Assembly: GCA_014529385.2 (NCBI GenBank)
Contig: CM043951.1
Span: forward strand, 107,600,384-107,664,383
Direction: 5' to 3'
Origin: Adiantum capillus-veneris
Taxonomy: Eukaryota; Streptophyta; Polypodiopsida; Polypodiales; Pteridaceae
DNA: 64,000 nucleotides
Shown: one piece after another, positions 12,544 to 22,303 of the stretch
Numbering within the stretch: the first letter of the stretch is position 1
Layout: each line of letters opens with the position of its first letter
The notes under the pieces: model-generated
The model's database searches: none
The model's input: the letters and a program-made list of their open reading frames with translations, nothing else
Told to the model about the DNA's origin: nothing
Made by a program: the position numbers and the translations under genes

Positions 12544-13325
12544 ACTAATCCTCTTTTTGAGGATTCAAGCTTACTTTTACATGAAGAAATGTTTGTAGCA
12601 AGCACAAGAATGTAAAAAGTCAAGTCACCGGGGTGCAAAAAACACTCTTTGGCATAGTCAGAGTGGGGCAGCTAAGCCATAAAATGAGCAAAGCATTAGT
12701 CCCAAAGCTTCAAGTCATAATAAACTCTGTGCTAAGAGTCGTAGTTATTAGGCTTACACTCAAGCTAGAAGAGTTAAGCATATCTAAGTCGTGTCGCTCA
12801 TGCTGGATGAGATGAGAATAAGAGTCGAAGTCTATTAACTTACAATTGGTGGAGTGTCATAGAGTCAACACTCACGCGCATAGTAAGATGAGAGCACATA
12901 TCCTTGTCAATGGAAACCATTCTTCAAGGGGTGCCAGCTTGCAAAGCTATGTCATATGCTTTTATAGCTACACTATCTTTTTGAAGACCCCTCAAAATCC
13001 TTCTGGCACATCATATTTTTTCCATGCATTTTTGTGTATGCATAAATAGGATGTCCCACCATTGGACATATGCATTAGACACTCTTTTTTGCTTTCACCT
13101 ATGCACCTTGAGTGGACTACAACAGGAAAAAAACGTTCCATCATGCTACCCTCTAATATTTGCTGCCTTTTTAATTCCATATCTATCAGTAAATAATCCC
13201 TTGAGTACTTTATTAATATTTCTCATGCTAATAAGTACTCCAATAATGCATGTCTCCCAAAGGCACTTTTTTTCCAATGGGTTTTTTCCCTTTGGCCATC
13301 CAGGTATTAGACCCTAATTTAAATC
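12544..13325 (+). other. 3' non-coding region of element I
   Basis: No gene. Two blocks are recognisably shared with element C. One is a stretch near 12760-12900 with gttaagcatatctaagtcgtg and the cactcacg box (compare 32060-32190). The other is the closing block with poly-T/C and g-ttttttccctttgg (13260-13320, compare 32485-32530). These shared blocks identify the strand and family. Confidence 0.6.
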
Positions 13326-13344
13326 CTCATATATAGAGACAACC

Positions 13345-14009
13345 ATGCGCATGCGTTTCCCCAACCCTGAGGGGCAACAATTCTCAAGGCAATGGTTGCA
13401 AGAGCATGTCAAAACATTTCTGAAGAACAAAAAATCTAGTGTGAGGAGAGCGGCAAAGAAGACAATGGAGTCTCCAGAGCATAGCTATCGGCCAGGAAAT
13501 ATCCATGATGTGGAGTGGGAGACCGCTATGGGCGAGAAAGAGGACGAAAGGGCAACGGGTGCGAGGATGTATACGCGTCAAGTTGAGGCCAGATCCCATC
13601 AGACTCCTACGCATTATGGTTCGGGAGGAAAAACGGCTTGGAAAGACAAATATGTAAGTAAAAATATTAGTTTTATTGTAAAAAATCTAATGTTTTTCAT
13701 TTAATTAATTGGTTGCTATTTTTTGTCAGTATAACATTACCATGAGTCATCCGACCAGAGATGTGCAGAGATATAGAGAGAACCATACCGAGTATCAAAC
13801 TTGGTGTTGGTTGTTTGAAAATCAAATGATCTCTCGAGAGGAGTTCGAAAATGCGTGCAGAAGTCTGCAACATGTAAGTTTAATCTTATCTAAATAGTCA
13901 AATTGTTGATTTTATATCAAATATTAAATAACAAAGTGTTAATTGTTTCTTTTTTATGGTTTTGCAGAGTCAAGGAGTTCCACGTGAAATGCCGCCAACT
14001 CCCCCATGA
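13345..14009 (+). CDS. Three-exon C-terminal part of a CACTA transposon protein (13345-13653, 13730-13873, 13968-14009)
   Basis: The first exon reads about 103 codons and ends in TAT directly before gtaagta. The intron 13654-13729 ends ttttttgtcag. Exon 2 adds 48 codons and ends CAT before gtaagtt. The intron 13874-13967 ends ttttgcag, and exon 3 gives S-Q-G-V-P-R-E-M-P-P-T-P-P and TGA. All junctions are phase 0 with good GT-AG sites, and there is no stop inside, so the structure is coherent. The protein is basic at the start (F-L-K-N-K-K-S-S-V-R-R-A-A-K-K) and has a Trp-rich helix T-W-C-W-L-F-E-N-Q. I recognise no named domain. Its place beside the terminus suggests the accessory (TnpA-like) or second transposase ORF. 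The true N-terminus is probably lost to the left, and 13345 is only the first in-frame ATG. Confidence 0.6.
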
Positions 14010-14085
14010 GCATCCTCTATTTTGTATACGCGGGCCCCGTTTTCCCTATCCCACATGACCATACTCTATTTTGTACACGCGGGCC
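14010..14085 (+). repeat. Direct repeat after the CACTA gene
   Basis: The block c-t-c-t-a-t-t-t-t-g-t-a-(t/c)-a-c-g-c-g-g-g-c-c occurs twice, ending at 14036 and 14085, about 50 bases apart. It starts immediately after the stop codon and may include polyadenylation signals. Function unknown. Confidence 0.6.
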
Positions 14086-14267
14086 TTTTTTGCCCTTTAT
14101 GTAAATGCAATACCTATCATTTTTTTGCTCAATACCTCCCCCAATTGTAATTCCACTTATGTAAATGAAATTATCAATCTTTTTTTGGCTCAATGTATTG
14201 TCCAATTGTGATATTTTGTTGTAATTAATAATAATTTTGTAAAATAACTAAAATAAATAAAAAAACA

Positions 14268-14313
14268 GATGACCTTTTGGATGGTCCTGCAAAGGACAAT
14301 CCAAACGGTCATC
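14268..14313. repeat. Strong hairpin inside the CACTA 3' region
   Basis: The 21-base arms 14268-14288 and 14293-14313 (starting GATGACC and ending GGTCATC) pair at 19 of 21 positions around the loop GCAA. It may be a nested miniature element or a structured terminator-like feature of the transposon. Confidence 0.7.
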
Positions 14314-14327
14314 TTTTTTTTTATAAT

Positions 14328-14568
14328 AAATCCCGCCGCGGTAATGCTCGCGATAACTCTGTCGCAGTAATGTTTGCGGGTATCTTTGCAGCAAAAGGCG
14401 CGGTAATGTTCGCGGAAATATTTCCACAGCCATTACCACAGAAGTTACCGCTAGACCATTACCGCAAACTTTGCCGCAGTATTTTCCGCATACGGGAATT
14501 TTTATATTTCAAGTTTGTTTGTTTTTTTGCGGTAATGTGAGCGATAATACCACGCATATGTTATAGTG
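14328..14568 (-). repeat. CACTA terminal inverted repeat and sub-terminal motifs
   Basis: The terminus CACTATAACATATGCGTGG is read from 14568 leftwards. GCGGTAATG-type motifs occur in both orientations near 14338, 14366, 14399, 14433, 14450 and 14529, often followed by (t/g)-c-g-c-g or g-c-g-a-t-a. CpG is well represented here compared with the surrounding retrotransposons. Confidence 0.75.
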
Positions 14569-15128
14569 AATCACACAAGATTAAAGAGGGATTAACCACT
14601 AACTAGTTAAGATCTAGTTAATTAAGCATCAGAGGCAATCATAAGAAGTAAGAGAAAGGCATATTGAGAGAGAATGAATCATTGTTTAGTGTTAATCAAG
14701 TCTCATGAGCAAGGAGAAGCTCAAGGACTCCATAGCCACACACCTCAAGAGCTCTCACCAAAGAGTGCTCTCAACAAATGACTTGAGAACCCTAATTTCA
14801 TTTACACACTGCCTTATGTACCTAGGTTAAAATTATGCAATGTCCGGGTGCCCAAGGCCTTTAGGGCTCATCACTTACTGAATCTGCAACCTAGGCACAG
14901 TAAGTGACCTATTCTTTTACAACTTGGAACTCCCATTAAGCCCATAACACATTAAAATATTACAATGGCTTGAAATAATTCGAGAATTTACAATACATGA
15001 CCATTTTGGGAAAACGTGAAAAATGTGTAATTCCAATCTTTACTGCTTCTTCGTATTCATCCTCTATGTGCATTCATAAGTCTTCGGTCTTCAGCAGCTT
15101 TTGTTAACTGACGTTGACTCAGTTAACA
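14569..15128 (-). repeat. LTR fragment J (same family as the LTR of element I)
   Basis: Read from 15128 leftwards it starts TGTTAACTGAGTCAACG and follows the LTR of element I through the block with TTCCAAG-TGTAAA and the pre-TATA segment, then diverges. It is inverted relative to the I LTR at 4133. Its TG end abuts the LTR of G at 15129, so J was inserted into G. The CACTA terminus cuts it at 14568 after about 560 bases. The rest of J is not in the window. Confidence 0.7.
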
Positions 15129-15770
15129 AGGAATCAGGCAAGCCATTGGGCTGTTGAATGCTCATTGGTCACCTTGGGAGACTGTCCAATAGTCTTCTAG
15201 AGAGATTAATTCTTATTGGTTCTTTTATTAAGTGTTTTAAATTAATTAAACTAGATTTATTCTATCCTAATTCTCATTGGTCCACCTCCAAGGCCATCCA
15301 ATAGGATTTGAGTACACCTTGTGGGCATCTGGGCTAGGGAGCTAACATGTGTCCCTCTTTCCCTTGTGTACAAAGGGAGCTTGTGTGTGTGTGTATGAGT
15401 TTCTCTCTCATCCCCTACTTCTTGGGCTTGCCTCCTCCTATGTAGGGCCTGACAAATACTTTTGGGACACACACAAAGCATCCAATTTTCCCTAAAGTTG
15501 ACCTTTGGACACAACCTTTGAATTTTGGAACCTTTGAATTTTGGAACCTTAGCATTTTGGAAGTCTTAATCGGCTGAACCTTAGGGTCTTTTAAGCCCAT
15601 TGATGCACATGGCTCTTTTACATATGGCCCCCCCTTTGGATCCCTATTGTGGCCGGTCTGCTAGCTTAACCAATATTCTAGCTTTTTCTCCCCTGGCACT
15701 TCCCCATATTAAATGATCAGTTTAACATGAGAAAATCATTTAGATGAATTAGATATTGATTATTATGACA
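15129..15770 (-). repeat. 3' LTR of chromovirus G (first 642 bases)
   Basis: It starts TGTCATAATAATC at 15770 on the minus strand, right after a polypurine tract (AAGAGAGAGG, 15774-15783). By eye it matches the complete 5' LTR at 54135-55712 at well over nine bases in ten, with small indels, up to the point where J interrupts it. That similarity is what two LTRs of one insertion would show. Confidence 0.85.
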
Positions 15771-16179
15771 CTACCTCTCTCTTGAAATCATAGTCGTCCT
15801 CGACTATGGGATAGAGACGATAAAGCATATTCATTAGTCCTTTTCTTAGTGGGTAGAGGATCCCTATGTTACCCTACGACATCATTCCACAATGGATGAC
15901 TAGTCCATTTGGCGCTTGAGAGCCTGAGGCTACCGCAAGCATGTCTGCACAGTAGTCCTATCATCTTCCATAGTAGAGTGACAAGCTCTACTTTGTGTTC
16001 GGGAGACGTCATCTCCGCAAACTTGATCTAAGCACGCATACTACTTCATTTTTGTGCACAATAAAGAAAAAGAGAGACTTATAAGACAAAAATTTTGTTC
16101 ATTTTTAACATTTGCTTACTCTTGGGAAGCATTGTAAGCATTGACAAGGTTTAGGTTATCCTTTAATTGTATGCCTTGC

Positions 16180-17175
16180 ATCCATCTAGCATCTTCAAAA
16201 GGATAATTCTTAAACTTAATAAGATATTGTTGGATAGTCTTACTGCCTCTTAGTACCTTTTCTTCATGTCGGAGAATGGACTCGGGCTGCAGCACCTCTT
16301 CTTGGTCCTCGATCTCCTGTGGATCTTCAAAAGTTGGTTCTTGAGGTGGCTCTCCCAGTGAAATGCTTTAGTAGGCTCACATGGAAAGCGTTGTGTATGA
16401 GCCAATGGGTGGGCAACTTGAGTTGATAGGCCATCTCATTGATTGGCCTAAGAATCTGGAAGGGACCATAGTACCTTTTTGCTAACTTAGCATAGTACTT
16501 TTGGTGTCCCGTAGGATTCTTGCCCGTCGTGTGCCTTCATCGAGCCTTGGGAAATTTTAATAAGACCCAATCATTTTCTTTAAAGGCTTGGGCTCTTCTA
16601 TGCTTGTCAGCAACAGCCTTTTGCCTTTGCTGTGAGATAGAGATAGCATCCTTAATCTTTCAAAAAGATTCTTGTAGGTCTCGGTTATACTCATCTGCAG
16701 CGAAGATCTTCCCATGTACCTTAAGTAGCAAGGGGCTTTTTGATCTTCCCTCAATTACATCAAAAGGTGCTTTTCCCGTGGAAGTATGTACAGTGTTATT
16801 GTAGGCATACTCCACTAAGGTTAAGTACTTCTCCCATTGGGATCTTTGATCACTTCCGTTACATAGGCTTTTAGTATCGAGAATTGTTAGGTTAGCTATT
16901 TCACTTTGGCCATCCGTTTGCGGGTGATAGGCCGAAGAGAAGTTTAGCCTTGTTCCTAAATTCTCAAAGAGACCCTTCCAAAAATTACTTGTCATTCTAG
17001 GATCTCTATCCGACATTATGGACATTGGCAAGCCATGGTACTTGAAAATTTGTGAAATGAAGAGGGTTGCCATTTAATGGGCTTTGACTGTCTTTTTGAC
17101 AGGTATAAAATGAGCTTGTTTACTGAACCTATCTACTATCGTCCATATTCCTGTATTCCCATGGATAGACTCTCC
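16180..17175 (-). pseudogene. pol: Integrase and chromodomain of chromovirus G
   Basis: Integrase inserts element DNA into the host, and the chromodomain directs it to chromatin marks. The core shows the first catalytic Asp in I-W-T-I-V-D-R-F (about 17145), the second in S-D-R-D-P-R-M-T (about 17010) and the Glu in H-P-Q-T-D-G-Q-S-E (about 16905). The G-P-F module is near 16460. A chromodomain-like tail with Q-Q-Y-L-I-K-F-K-N-Y-P-F-E-D-A-R-W-M lies near 16190-16250. A stop (TAA) interrupts at 17074-17076, and later frameshifts are present. The zinc-binding N-terminus is missing because an internal deletion joins RNase H directly to the integrase core at about 17175. Confidence 0.8.
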
Positions 17176-17602
17176 ATGAGTCTAATGAATGTAGAACTGC
17201 AAGGAGTTCCTTTTCATATATGCCTAGAGCTTGCTCAACAGGGTCGGGCTTTCGACTTTCATAGCCTATGGCGTGCCCTTCTTGAAGCAAAACAGCTGCA
17301 AGGCAATCACCACAAGCATCACATTGGACCTCAAATGGCTTTGCGAGATCCGGTAGTGTAAGCACAAGTTGAGAGATAAGCTTTTTGAAAGCATTGTTCT
17401 CCTTGGCAAACCATGTGTACCTAACATTTTTCTTTGTTAGGTCATGTAATGGTCCTGCTACTAGCGAGAACTTTTCTATGAAGCGTCTATAGTATGCAGA
17501 CATACCTATAAAGCTTCTTAACTCATGAAGATTCCTTGGTTTAGGCCATCCTTTTATTACCTCTAACTTTGATGGATCCATTTGGATGCCATCTTGAGAC
17601 AT
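17176..17602 (-). pseudogene. pol: RT connection and truncated RNase H of chromovirus G
   Basis: It reads G-I-Q-M-D-P-S-K-L-E-V-I-K-G-W-P, then A-Y-Y-R-R-F-I, then F-E-V-Q-C-D-A-C-G-D-C-L-A-A-V-L-L, with the first RNase H Asp in C-D-A-C. It ends at E-K-E-L-L-A-V-L-H-S-L-D-S-W. From there the frame runs into out-of-frame integrase sequence, so roughly the last two thirds of RNase H and the integrase zinc domain are deleted. Confidence 0.75.
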
Positions 17603-18648
17603 AATGTGACCTAAATACTGAATCTCTTGTAAGAAAAATTCACTTTTCTTTCGATTAACATAAAATTTATTCTCTCTTAGAACTTGAAATATTACCTAGA
17701 GGTGTTGCTTGTGTTCATTTAATGAATTAGAGTAGATGATGATATCAGCAAAGAACACTCCAGTAAAGGTTCGGTGAGGCCTGAATAGATTCTCCATCAA
17801 GCGGTTGAATGTGGTTGGTGCATTGGTCAAGCCAAAAGGCATGACAATGTTTTCATAAATACCAAACGTAGTGCAAAATGCGGTCTTTACAATGTCTTGA
17901 TCAACTATCCTTATTTGATGATAGCCACCTTTTAGGTCAATCCTACTGAAATAGGTGGAGCCTTGTAGCTTATCAAATAGGTCTTCTACCCGTGGAACAG
18001 GAAACCTATTTTTGATAGTGATCCTATTTAGTGCTCTATAGTCGACACACATACGATATGTGTCATCTTTCTTTTGCACTAATAGGACAGGAGAACAAAA
18101 TGGAGATGAGCTAGGCCTAACCATGCCCTTCTCAACTAACTCATGTCCTTGCCGCATAATCTCCTCTTGTTGAGCTTGAGAAACTCTATAAGGAGGTTTG
18201 TTAGGCGGTGAACTTCCTGGAAGAAGTTCAATTGCATGGTCATCATTGCCTCGTTTAGGAGGTAGCTTACAAGGGATTTTGTCAATAAAGACATCTTGAA
18301 ACCCCTTGAGAAAATTGGATAAATCTAATTCCTTTTGATTGTGTATAATTTCTTTTGTTAAAACATTAGGTTCATTTTGAGAATCTTTAACAAAAATCAT
18401 GTACACGGAAATAAAGCTCTTTATTGACTTGTTGAAAGCTTGTGTATGTACAATGGGTATAGTGTTACCCGTTTTCTTAGCATCTATATACATATCTTTT
18501 TCCGTGAACTTAAAGGAGATTCTCCTTTCAGGGAAATTAACATTGGCAGCCATGCGATCAAACCATGGTGCCCCTAGGATTATATCATCATCCTTGAGAG
18601 AAGAGATAAAGAATTCCTCTTTGTCCACATAGCTTTGGACATGGAGTT
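17603..18648 (-). pseudogene. pol: Reverse transcriptase of chromovirus G
   Basis: The reading starts in the protease/RT linker (S-Y-V-D-K-E-E-F-F, I-L-G-A-P-W-F-D-R-M). It continues with L-P-P-K-R-G, E-L-L-P-G-S-S-P-P-N-K-P-P-Y-R, R-P-S-S-S-P-F-C-S-P-V-L-L-V-Q-K-K-D and C-V-D-Y-R-A-L-N. The catalytic palm contains M-P-F-G-L-T-N-A-P, but the F-x-D-D box reads F-F-A-D-I: the first Asp of the pair is Ala. Fragment H keeps F-F-D-D-I. A stop follows N-E-H-K-Q-H-L at 17696. The N-terminal end of the ORF beyond 18648 is copia sequence, not gypsy. Confidence 0.85.
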
Positions 18649-20107
18649 GTATCATCCGCAAACAAAACGTATTCTGGTTTCTCGGGATGTAGTGTTTGTG
18701 GAAGATTCTGTTCAACCCTTACTGTCATGTACTAGAGACAGTAATGTAAGCTCACAGGACATTTATGACACTTTGTTGCCTCTTTTTAGTGGTGGAAATA
18801 CGAATGTAAGTTCCAATGAGGCAAATGTACAGCCTATGGGGGTTTCTGAAAATGTTTTAGATTAGCCTATTACTGATGCAGATGTACATGATGTACTTGA
18901 TGAGGAAAGGGCTGAAAATGAGCAGGCTAGAGGTATGCCAAAATGGCTGGTGCACACTTTGCGTGACAATAAATTGGATGCACCTTTGTCTAGTAGTACT
19001 CGTTCAGGCTCTCGCCATGCATCTTATGCATCAGATTGTTATGCTTTGGCTGTGTCTAGTTTACATGATGTTGAGGACCCTCTGTCTTTTGATGAAGCAC
19101 AAAATTCAGAAAATTGGATGGCTTCCATGCAATCAAAATATGATGCACTTATAGAAAATGACACATGGACTTTATGTGATTTGCCTCCTGGCAAAAAGGC
19201 CATTGGGACAAAGTGGGTTTACAAGTTGAAACGCAAACCAGATGGTGAGATCGATCGCCATACGGCTCGACTTGTTGCAAAGGGTTATGCACAGCAAAAA
19301 GGCATAGATTATGAAGAGACTTTTTCTCCCACTTGTCGTATGACTACTGTACGTTTTCTATGTGCATTGGTAGCTCATTTTGGTTGGGATGTACATCAAT
19401 CAGACATTGTTACTACTTTCTTGAATGGTGACATATTTGAGGAAGTTTATGTAACGCAGCCTCGCGGTTTTATCATAAAAGCACAAGAGGACAAAGTGTG
19501 CAAATGTAACAAGGCTTTGTATGGGTTGAAGCAATCTCCTCGTGCTTGGTATGAGAAAGCTGACACTCATTTGGTCAAACAAGGCTTTCGTAACAGTCCA
19601 ACAGAAAGCACATTGTATGTAAAGCGTGAGGGTGATGTATTTCTCACCGTGGTTCTTTATGTTGATGATTTGCTGATCACTGGACCAAATAAGAGACATA
19701 TTGCTGAATTTAAGGCTGATTTGAATGCTACTTTCAAGATGAAAGATTTGGGGCTGTTGCATCATTACTTGGGTATACAGTTTAAGCAGTGTGATGGTGG
19801 TATTGCCTTGTGTCAGAAAAGTTACATAGAGACATTGCTATGTAAGTTTGGACTTGAGGATTGCAAACCTATTGCCACTCCCATGGAAACAAGTTTGAAG
19901 TTGATTCTACATGATGCTGGTGATCCTGCTGATGTCACTCTTTACCAAACTGCTGTTGGCTGCCTCATTTATGTATGCAACACGAGGCCGGATATTCAGT
20001 TTGCAGTCTCACAGGTCAGCAGATTTATGCATAGCCCAGGGTCTAAGCATTGGCAGGCTGTCAAGAGGATTTTCCGCTACCTTAGTGGCACTTTACATCT
20101 TGGCTTG
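18649..20107 (+). pseudogene. pol: Integrase C-terminus and reverse transcriptase of copia A
   Basis: After Y-H-P-Q-T-K-R-I-L-V-S-R-D-V-V-F comes a Ser/Asn-rich linker with a TAG stop at 18863-18865. An RT domain follows in the same frame: W-M-A-S-M-Q-S-K, T-K-W-V-Y-K-L-K, A-R-L-V-A-K-G-Y-A-Q, L-Y-G-L-K-Q-S-P-R-A-W-Y and the catalytic Y-V-D-D-L-L (about 19660). RT itself has no stop. At 20107 the frame is cut by copia B after H-L-G-L and resumes at 25666 with F-Y-P-K-G-G. Confidence 0.85.
20103..20107 (+). other. Left target-site duplication of copia B (gcttg)
   Basis: gcttg stands before the TG of the 5' LTR and again at 25661-25665 after the CA of the 3' LTR. Five base pairs is the normal copia duplication length. 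Confidence 0.9.
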
Positions 20108-20299
20108 TGTTGGGGTATAAAGCCCAATGTGGTCGCCCAGGTAACTGGGCGGGCTGCCAGGTATGTACACATATTCTTTTGTTAAAACCTAATAAGAATT
20201 CACTATGCTCTACACATTACAGTAGAGCGAGTTCACCATATCATCGTGTTCTTCTTCTCGCACTCTCTCTCGCGTCGCACTTCCGCTCGTACTCCTTCA
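20108..20299 (+). repeat. 5' LTR of copia B
   Basis: TGTTGGGGTATAAAGCCC...TACTCCTTCA, 192 bp. A TATA-like GTATAAAG lies only seven bases inside the LTR, so U3 is extremely short. The end is rich in CTCTCTCTCGCG-type pyrimidine repeats. Confidence 0.92.
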
Positions 20300-20301
20300 A
20301 C

Positions 20302-20313
20302 TGGTATCAGAGC
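20302..20313 (+). other. Primer-binding site of copia B (initiator Met tRNA)
   Basis: TGGTATCAGAGC, two bases after the LTR: the standard plant tRNA-iMet complement. Confidence 0.9.
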
Positions 20314-21397
20314 TCAGATCGAGGCTCGGGGCAGCACTGCAGGAGGCTAGAGTCACCAACTCCAATTGGAGTGAAATTCGACAGGCGAAGACACGGCCCA
20401 AATCTCGTGGGTAAGGCCGAAGGGCTTGGTGTTGTCAGAATTTCATTCTGAGGTCATCTCGGCCACCATTCGGCTTGGACAAAGGTCTGTGCAGGCCATT
20501 TTCGACTACGTGGTCTCAGCGGGTGCAGATCCGACTCTACAAATTTGGGGTTTTCGACCTACGACTGTAGGTGCTGAGGATATTGACACTCCCAGAGTGT
20601 TGATTTGTGGTTGTCTACACATCGAAGGACGGCTCACAGTTCTTGGAGGCGTGTCACATACGACACGGGTGCATCTACACACAGACGGTAGGCGACATCC
20701 ACTAGTTCATCAGGTAGCTTGTGTTTGCTGCTTGATATTCCAGATTTCATCCTGACATTGCAGGTACTTCCACATGGGATGTATTGTCAGAGATGATGTA
20801 TGTCTGTTGAGGGTTTGCTGGCTGTGAGTCACGCAGCAAACAACCGCCGCAGCGATTACGGCATACAGTGGGAAATTTGTGGATGTATGACTTTGTGGGA
20901 AGTCTATGTACTGTCAGATTTACTGCGGCCTTTGTTGAGGATCGAGTGAAGTTTTATTGAGCTGGGGGATTCTCGAATGTTGAGATCCTTTCGGTGATAC
21001 AAGTCTTGGAGCGATCCCTCGAGCACCCTTAGATAGGCAGCTAGCATGTATTGACTGTGAGTTAGACAGTTGGGATTGCATCTTTGCTTTACTGCCGTTG
21101 AGGCATTGTCGCAGTCTATGCTTACAGGACAGCGACAGGACAGTGAGAGACAGTACAGGTGCAGGACAGGTTTACCCGCAGCTTACAGTGTCAGAGAGAC
21201 AGTGTTTTTTGAGCTGTTTTTTGGTCTGTTTTTTGAGTACACCAGAGCCATTTTACAAAGGAGACTCTGCCGAAATTTATGCAGAATCTGAAGCTTTCTT
21301 GGTTCATTTGACAAGTTGATATTGGTTCAGAGGTCAGTTTACAGGGGAAACTCTGCCGAATTTTTCCCAGGAAAGTAAACTACTGTGAAGCGTAGCT
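20314..21397 (+). other. 1.1-kb untranslated leader of copia B
   Basis: No gene. Short frames carry no motif. It contains gacag-rich direct repeats (21120-21175) and a near-duplicate block with actctgccgaa-ttt at about 21263 and 21346. The length is unusual for an element with such short LTRs. Confidence 0.6.
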
Positions 21398-22303
21398 ATG
21401 GCTGGATCACAGGACACTGCTCTTTACAATATCAAGAAGCTGGATGGAACCAATTTCCCATTGTGGAAGAAGCATATTTGGCACGTGTTGGTACAAAAGA
21501 AGCAGATAAAACCTATAAAGCTCAAGGGGATAAAACCAGAAGATATGGACGAAGATGAATGGAGCGAAATGGATGAATTGGCACTTTCTACCATTATGCT
21601 GACTTCGGCAGAAAGCGTTTACTTCAATGTAGCAGACGAGATGTCGGCTTATCAAGCATGGTTAAAGCTAAGTGATCTTTATGAGAAGCAGAGTGCAGCT
21701 TCACAGGTATACTGGCTTAAGAAGCTTGTTGACTTGAAGATGAAAGAAGGGACACCTATGTCCAATCATCTAAATGAATTCAACACAATCTATAGTCAGT
21801 TGTCAGCTCAAGAGGTCAAGTTTGATGAACCTGTTAGAGCTATGTTCCTGTTGATCACATTGCCGAAAAGTTGGGACACTTTTCGCACAGCTTTGAGTAA
21901 TTTTGCACCTCCAGATGGTTTGAACATAGCAGGTGTAGAAGGAAGTCTGCTTACTGAAGAAACCAATAGAAAGACAATGGACAAAGGCAAAGGAACAGCC
22001 TTAGTTGTCAGGGGAAGGACCAAAGAAAAGTACAAAGGTGGAAAGAGGAATCAGTCTCGTAGCAAGTCCCGCACTGCTAAAGGCAAGAGTGACATAGAAT
22101 GCTACCATTGTGGCAAGAAGGGTCACATGAAAAGAGACTGCAGAGAATGGAAAGCAGAAAAAGGCAAAGAGAAAGTTGAAGACCATGGTGAGAAGAACAA
22201 GTCCTCAGTGAAGATTCAAGAAATAAATGTGACAAACACTGTTGCAGAGGATGACAGTCTAGTGTCAGGAGACATCTACTTCTTGAAGAATACAATGGAC
22301 TGA
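21398..22303 (+). CDS. gag: Gag protein of copia B
   Basis: 301 residues, starting M-A-G-S-Q-D-T. A UBN2-type core has N-F-P-L-W-K near residue 20, A-Y-Q-A-W-L-K-L near 87 and L-P-K-S-W-D-T-F near 154. A basic region with R-S-K-S-R-T follows, then one classic zinc knuckle C-Y-H-C-G-K-K-G-H-M-K-R-D-C (CX2CX4HX4C, about 22103-22144) that binds element RNA. It ends with TGA at 22301-22303, yet pol continues in the same frame directly after. The ancestor most likely had a sense codon here, as plant copias usually have a single gag-pol frame. Confidence 0.9.
   Translation: MAGSQDTALYNIKKLDGTNFPLWKKHIWHVLVQKKQIKPIKLKGIKPEDMDEDEWSEMDELALSTIMLTSAESVYFNVADEMSAYQAWLKLSDLYEKQSAASQVYWLKKLVDLKMKEGTPMSNHLNEFNTIYSQLSAQEVKFDEPVRAMFLLITLPKSWDTFRTALSNFAPPDGLNIAGVEGSLLTEETNRKTMDKGKGTALVVRGRTKEKYKGGKRNQSRSKSRTAKGKSDIECYHCGKKGHMKRDCREWKAEKGKEKVEDHGEKNKSSVKIQEINVTNTVAEDDSLVSGDIYFLKNTMD

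Larger units (their letters stand above)
4133..13325 (+). mobile_element. Element I: non-autonomous gag-protease LTR retrotransposon, 3' end lost
   Basis: The order is 5' LTR (4133-5151), degenerate Asp-type primer site, a 3-kb untranslated leader with repeated palindromes, a decayed gag/zinc-knuckle/protease-like frame (8151-12543) and a 3' non-coding region. That region ends like the corresponding part of element C (13255-13325 resembles 32480-32545). The polypurine tract and 3' LTR are missing: the match to C stops at about 13325, where CACTA sequence begins. There is no reverse transcriptase or integrase anywhere. Left flanking bases are ggagc; the matching right target duplication is lost. 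Confidence 0.75.
13326..14568 (+). mobile_element. Right end of a CACTA (En/Spm-type) DNA transposon
   Basis: The sequence ends ...tgttatagtg at 14568, that is CACTATAACA read inward on the minus strand, the hallmark terminus of the CACTA superfamily. The last 240 bases carry at least six copies of GCGGTAATG or its reverse complement, the sub-terminal repeats to which CACTA transposases bind. A spliced reading frame precedes them. The terminus sits inside LTR fragment J, with aat as the possible 3-bp duplication. The left part and left terminus are absent, since at about 13325 the sequence changes to element I. Confidence 0.75.
15129..18648 (-). mobile_element. Chromovirus G, 3' half (pol to 3' LTR)
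   Basis: The minus-strand order from 18648 down is protease/RT linker, RT, RNase H start, integrase, chromodomain, polypurine tract, LTR. The 5' half (LTR, primer site, gag, protease) lies at 54135-57198 on the plus strand. It stops within a few codons of where this half begins, and a related complete junction can be read in element F at about 46420-46460. The two halves therefore appear to be one element broken by the inversion described in the findings. Confidence 0.8.

Noticed and set aside
16520..16804. Plus-strand ORF over the G integrase
   Set aside because: Antisense shadow of the minus-strand integrase, which carries the D-D-E motifs.
20426..20755. 109-codon ORF in the copia B leader
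   Set aside because: No motif, lies between primer site and gag, not conserved in layout with copia A.
22301..22303. TGA between gag and pol of copia B as a programmed readthrough stop
   Set aside because: Other stops and a frameshift follow in the same frame, and plant copias normally use one uninterrupted frame; ordinary decay is simpler.
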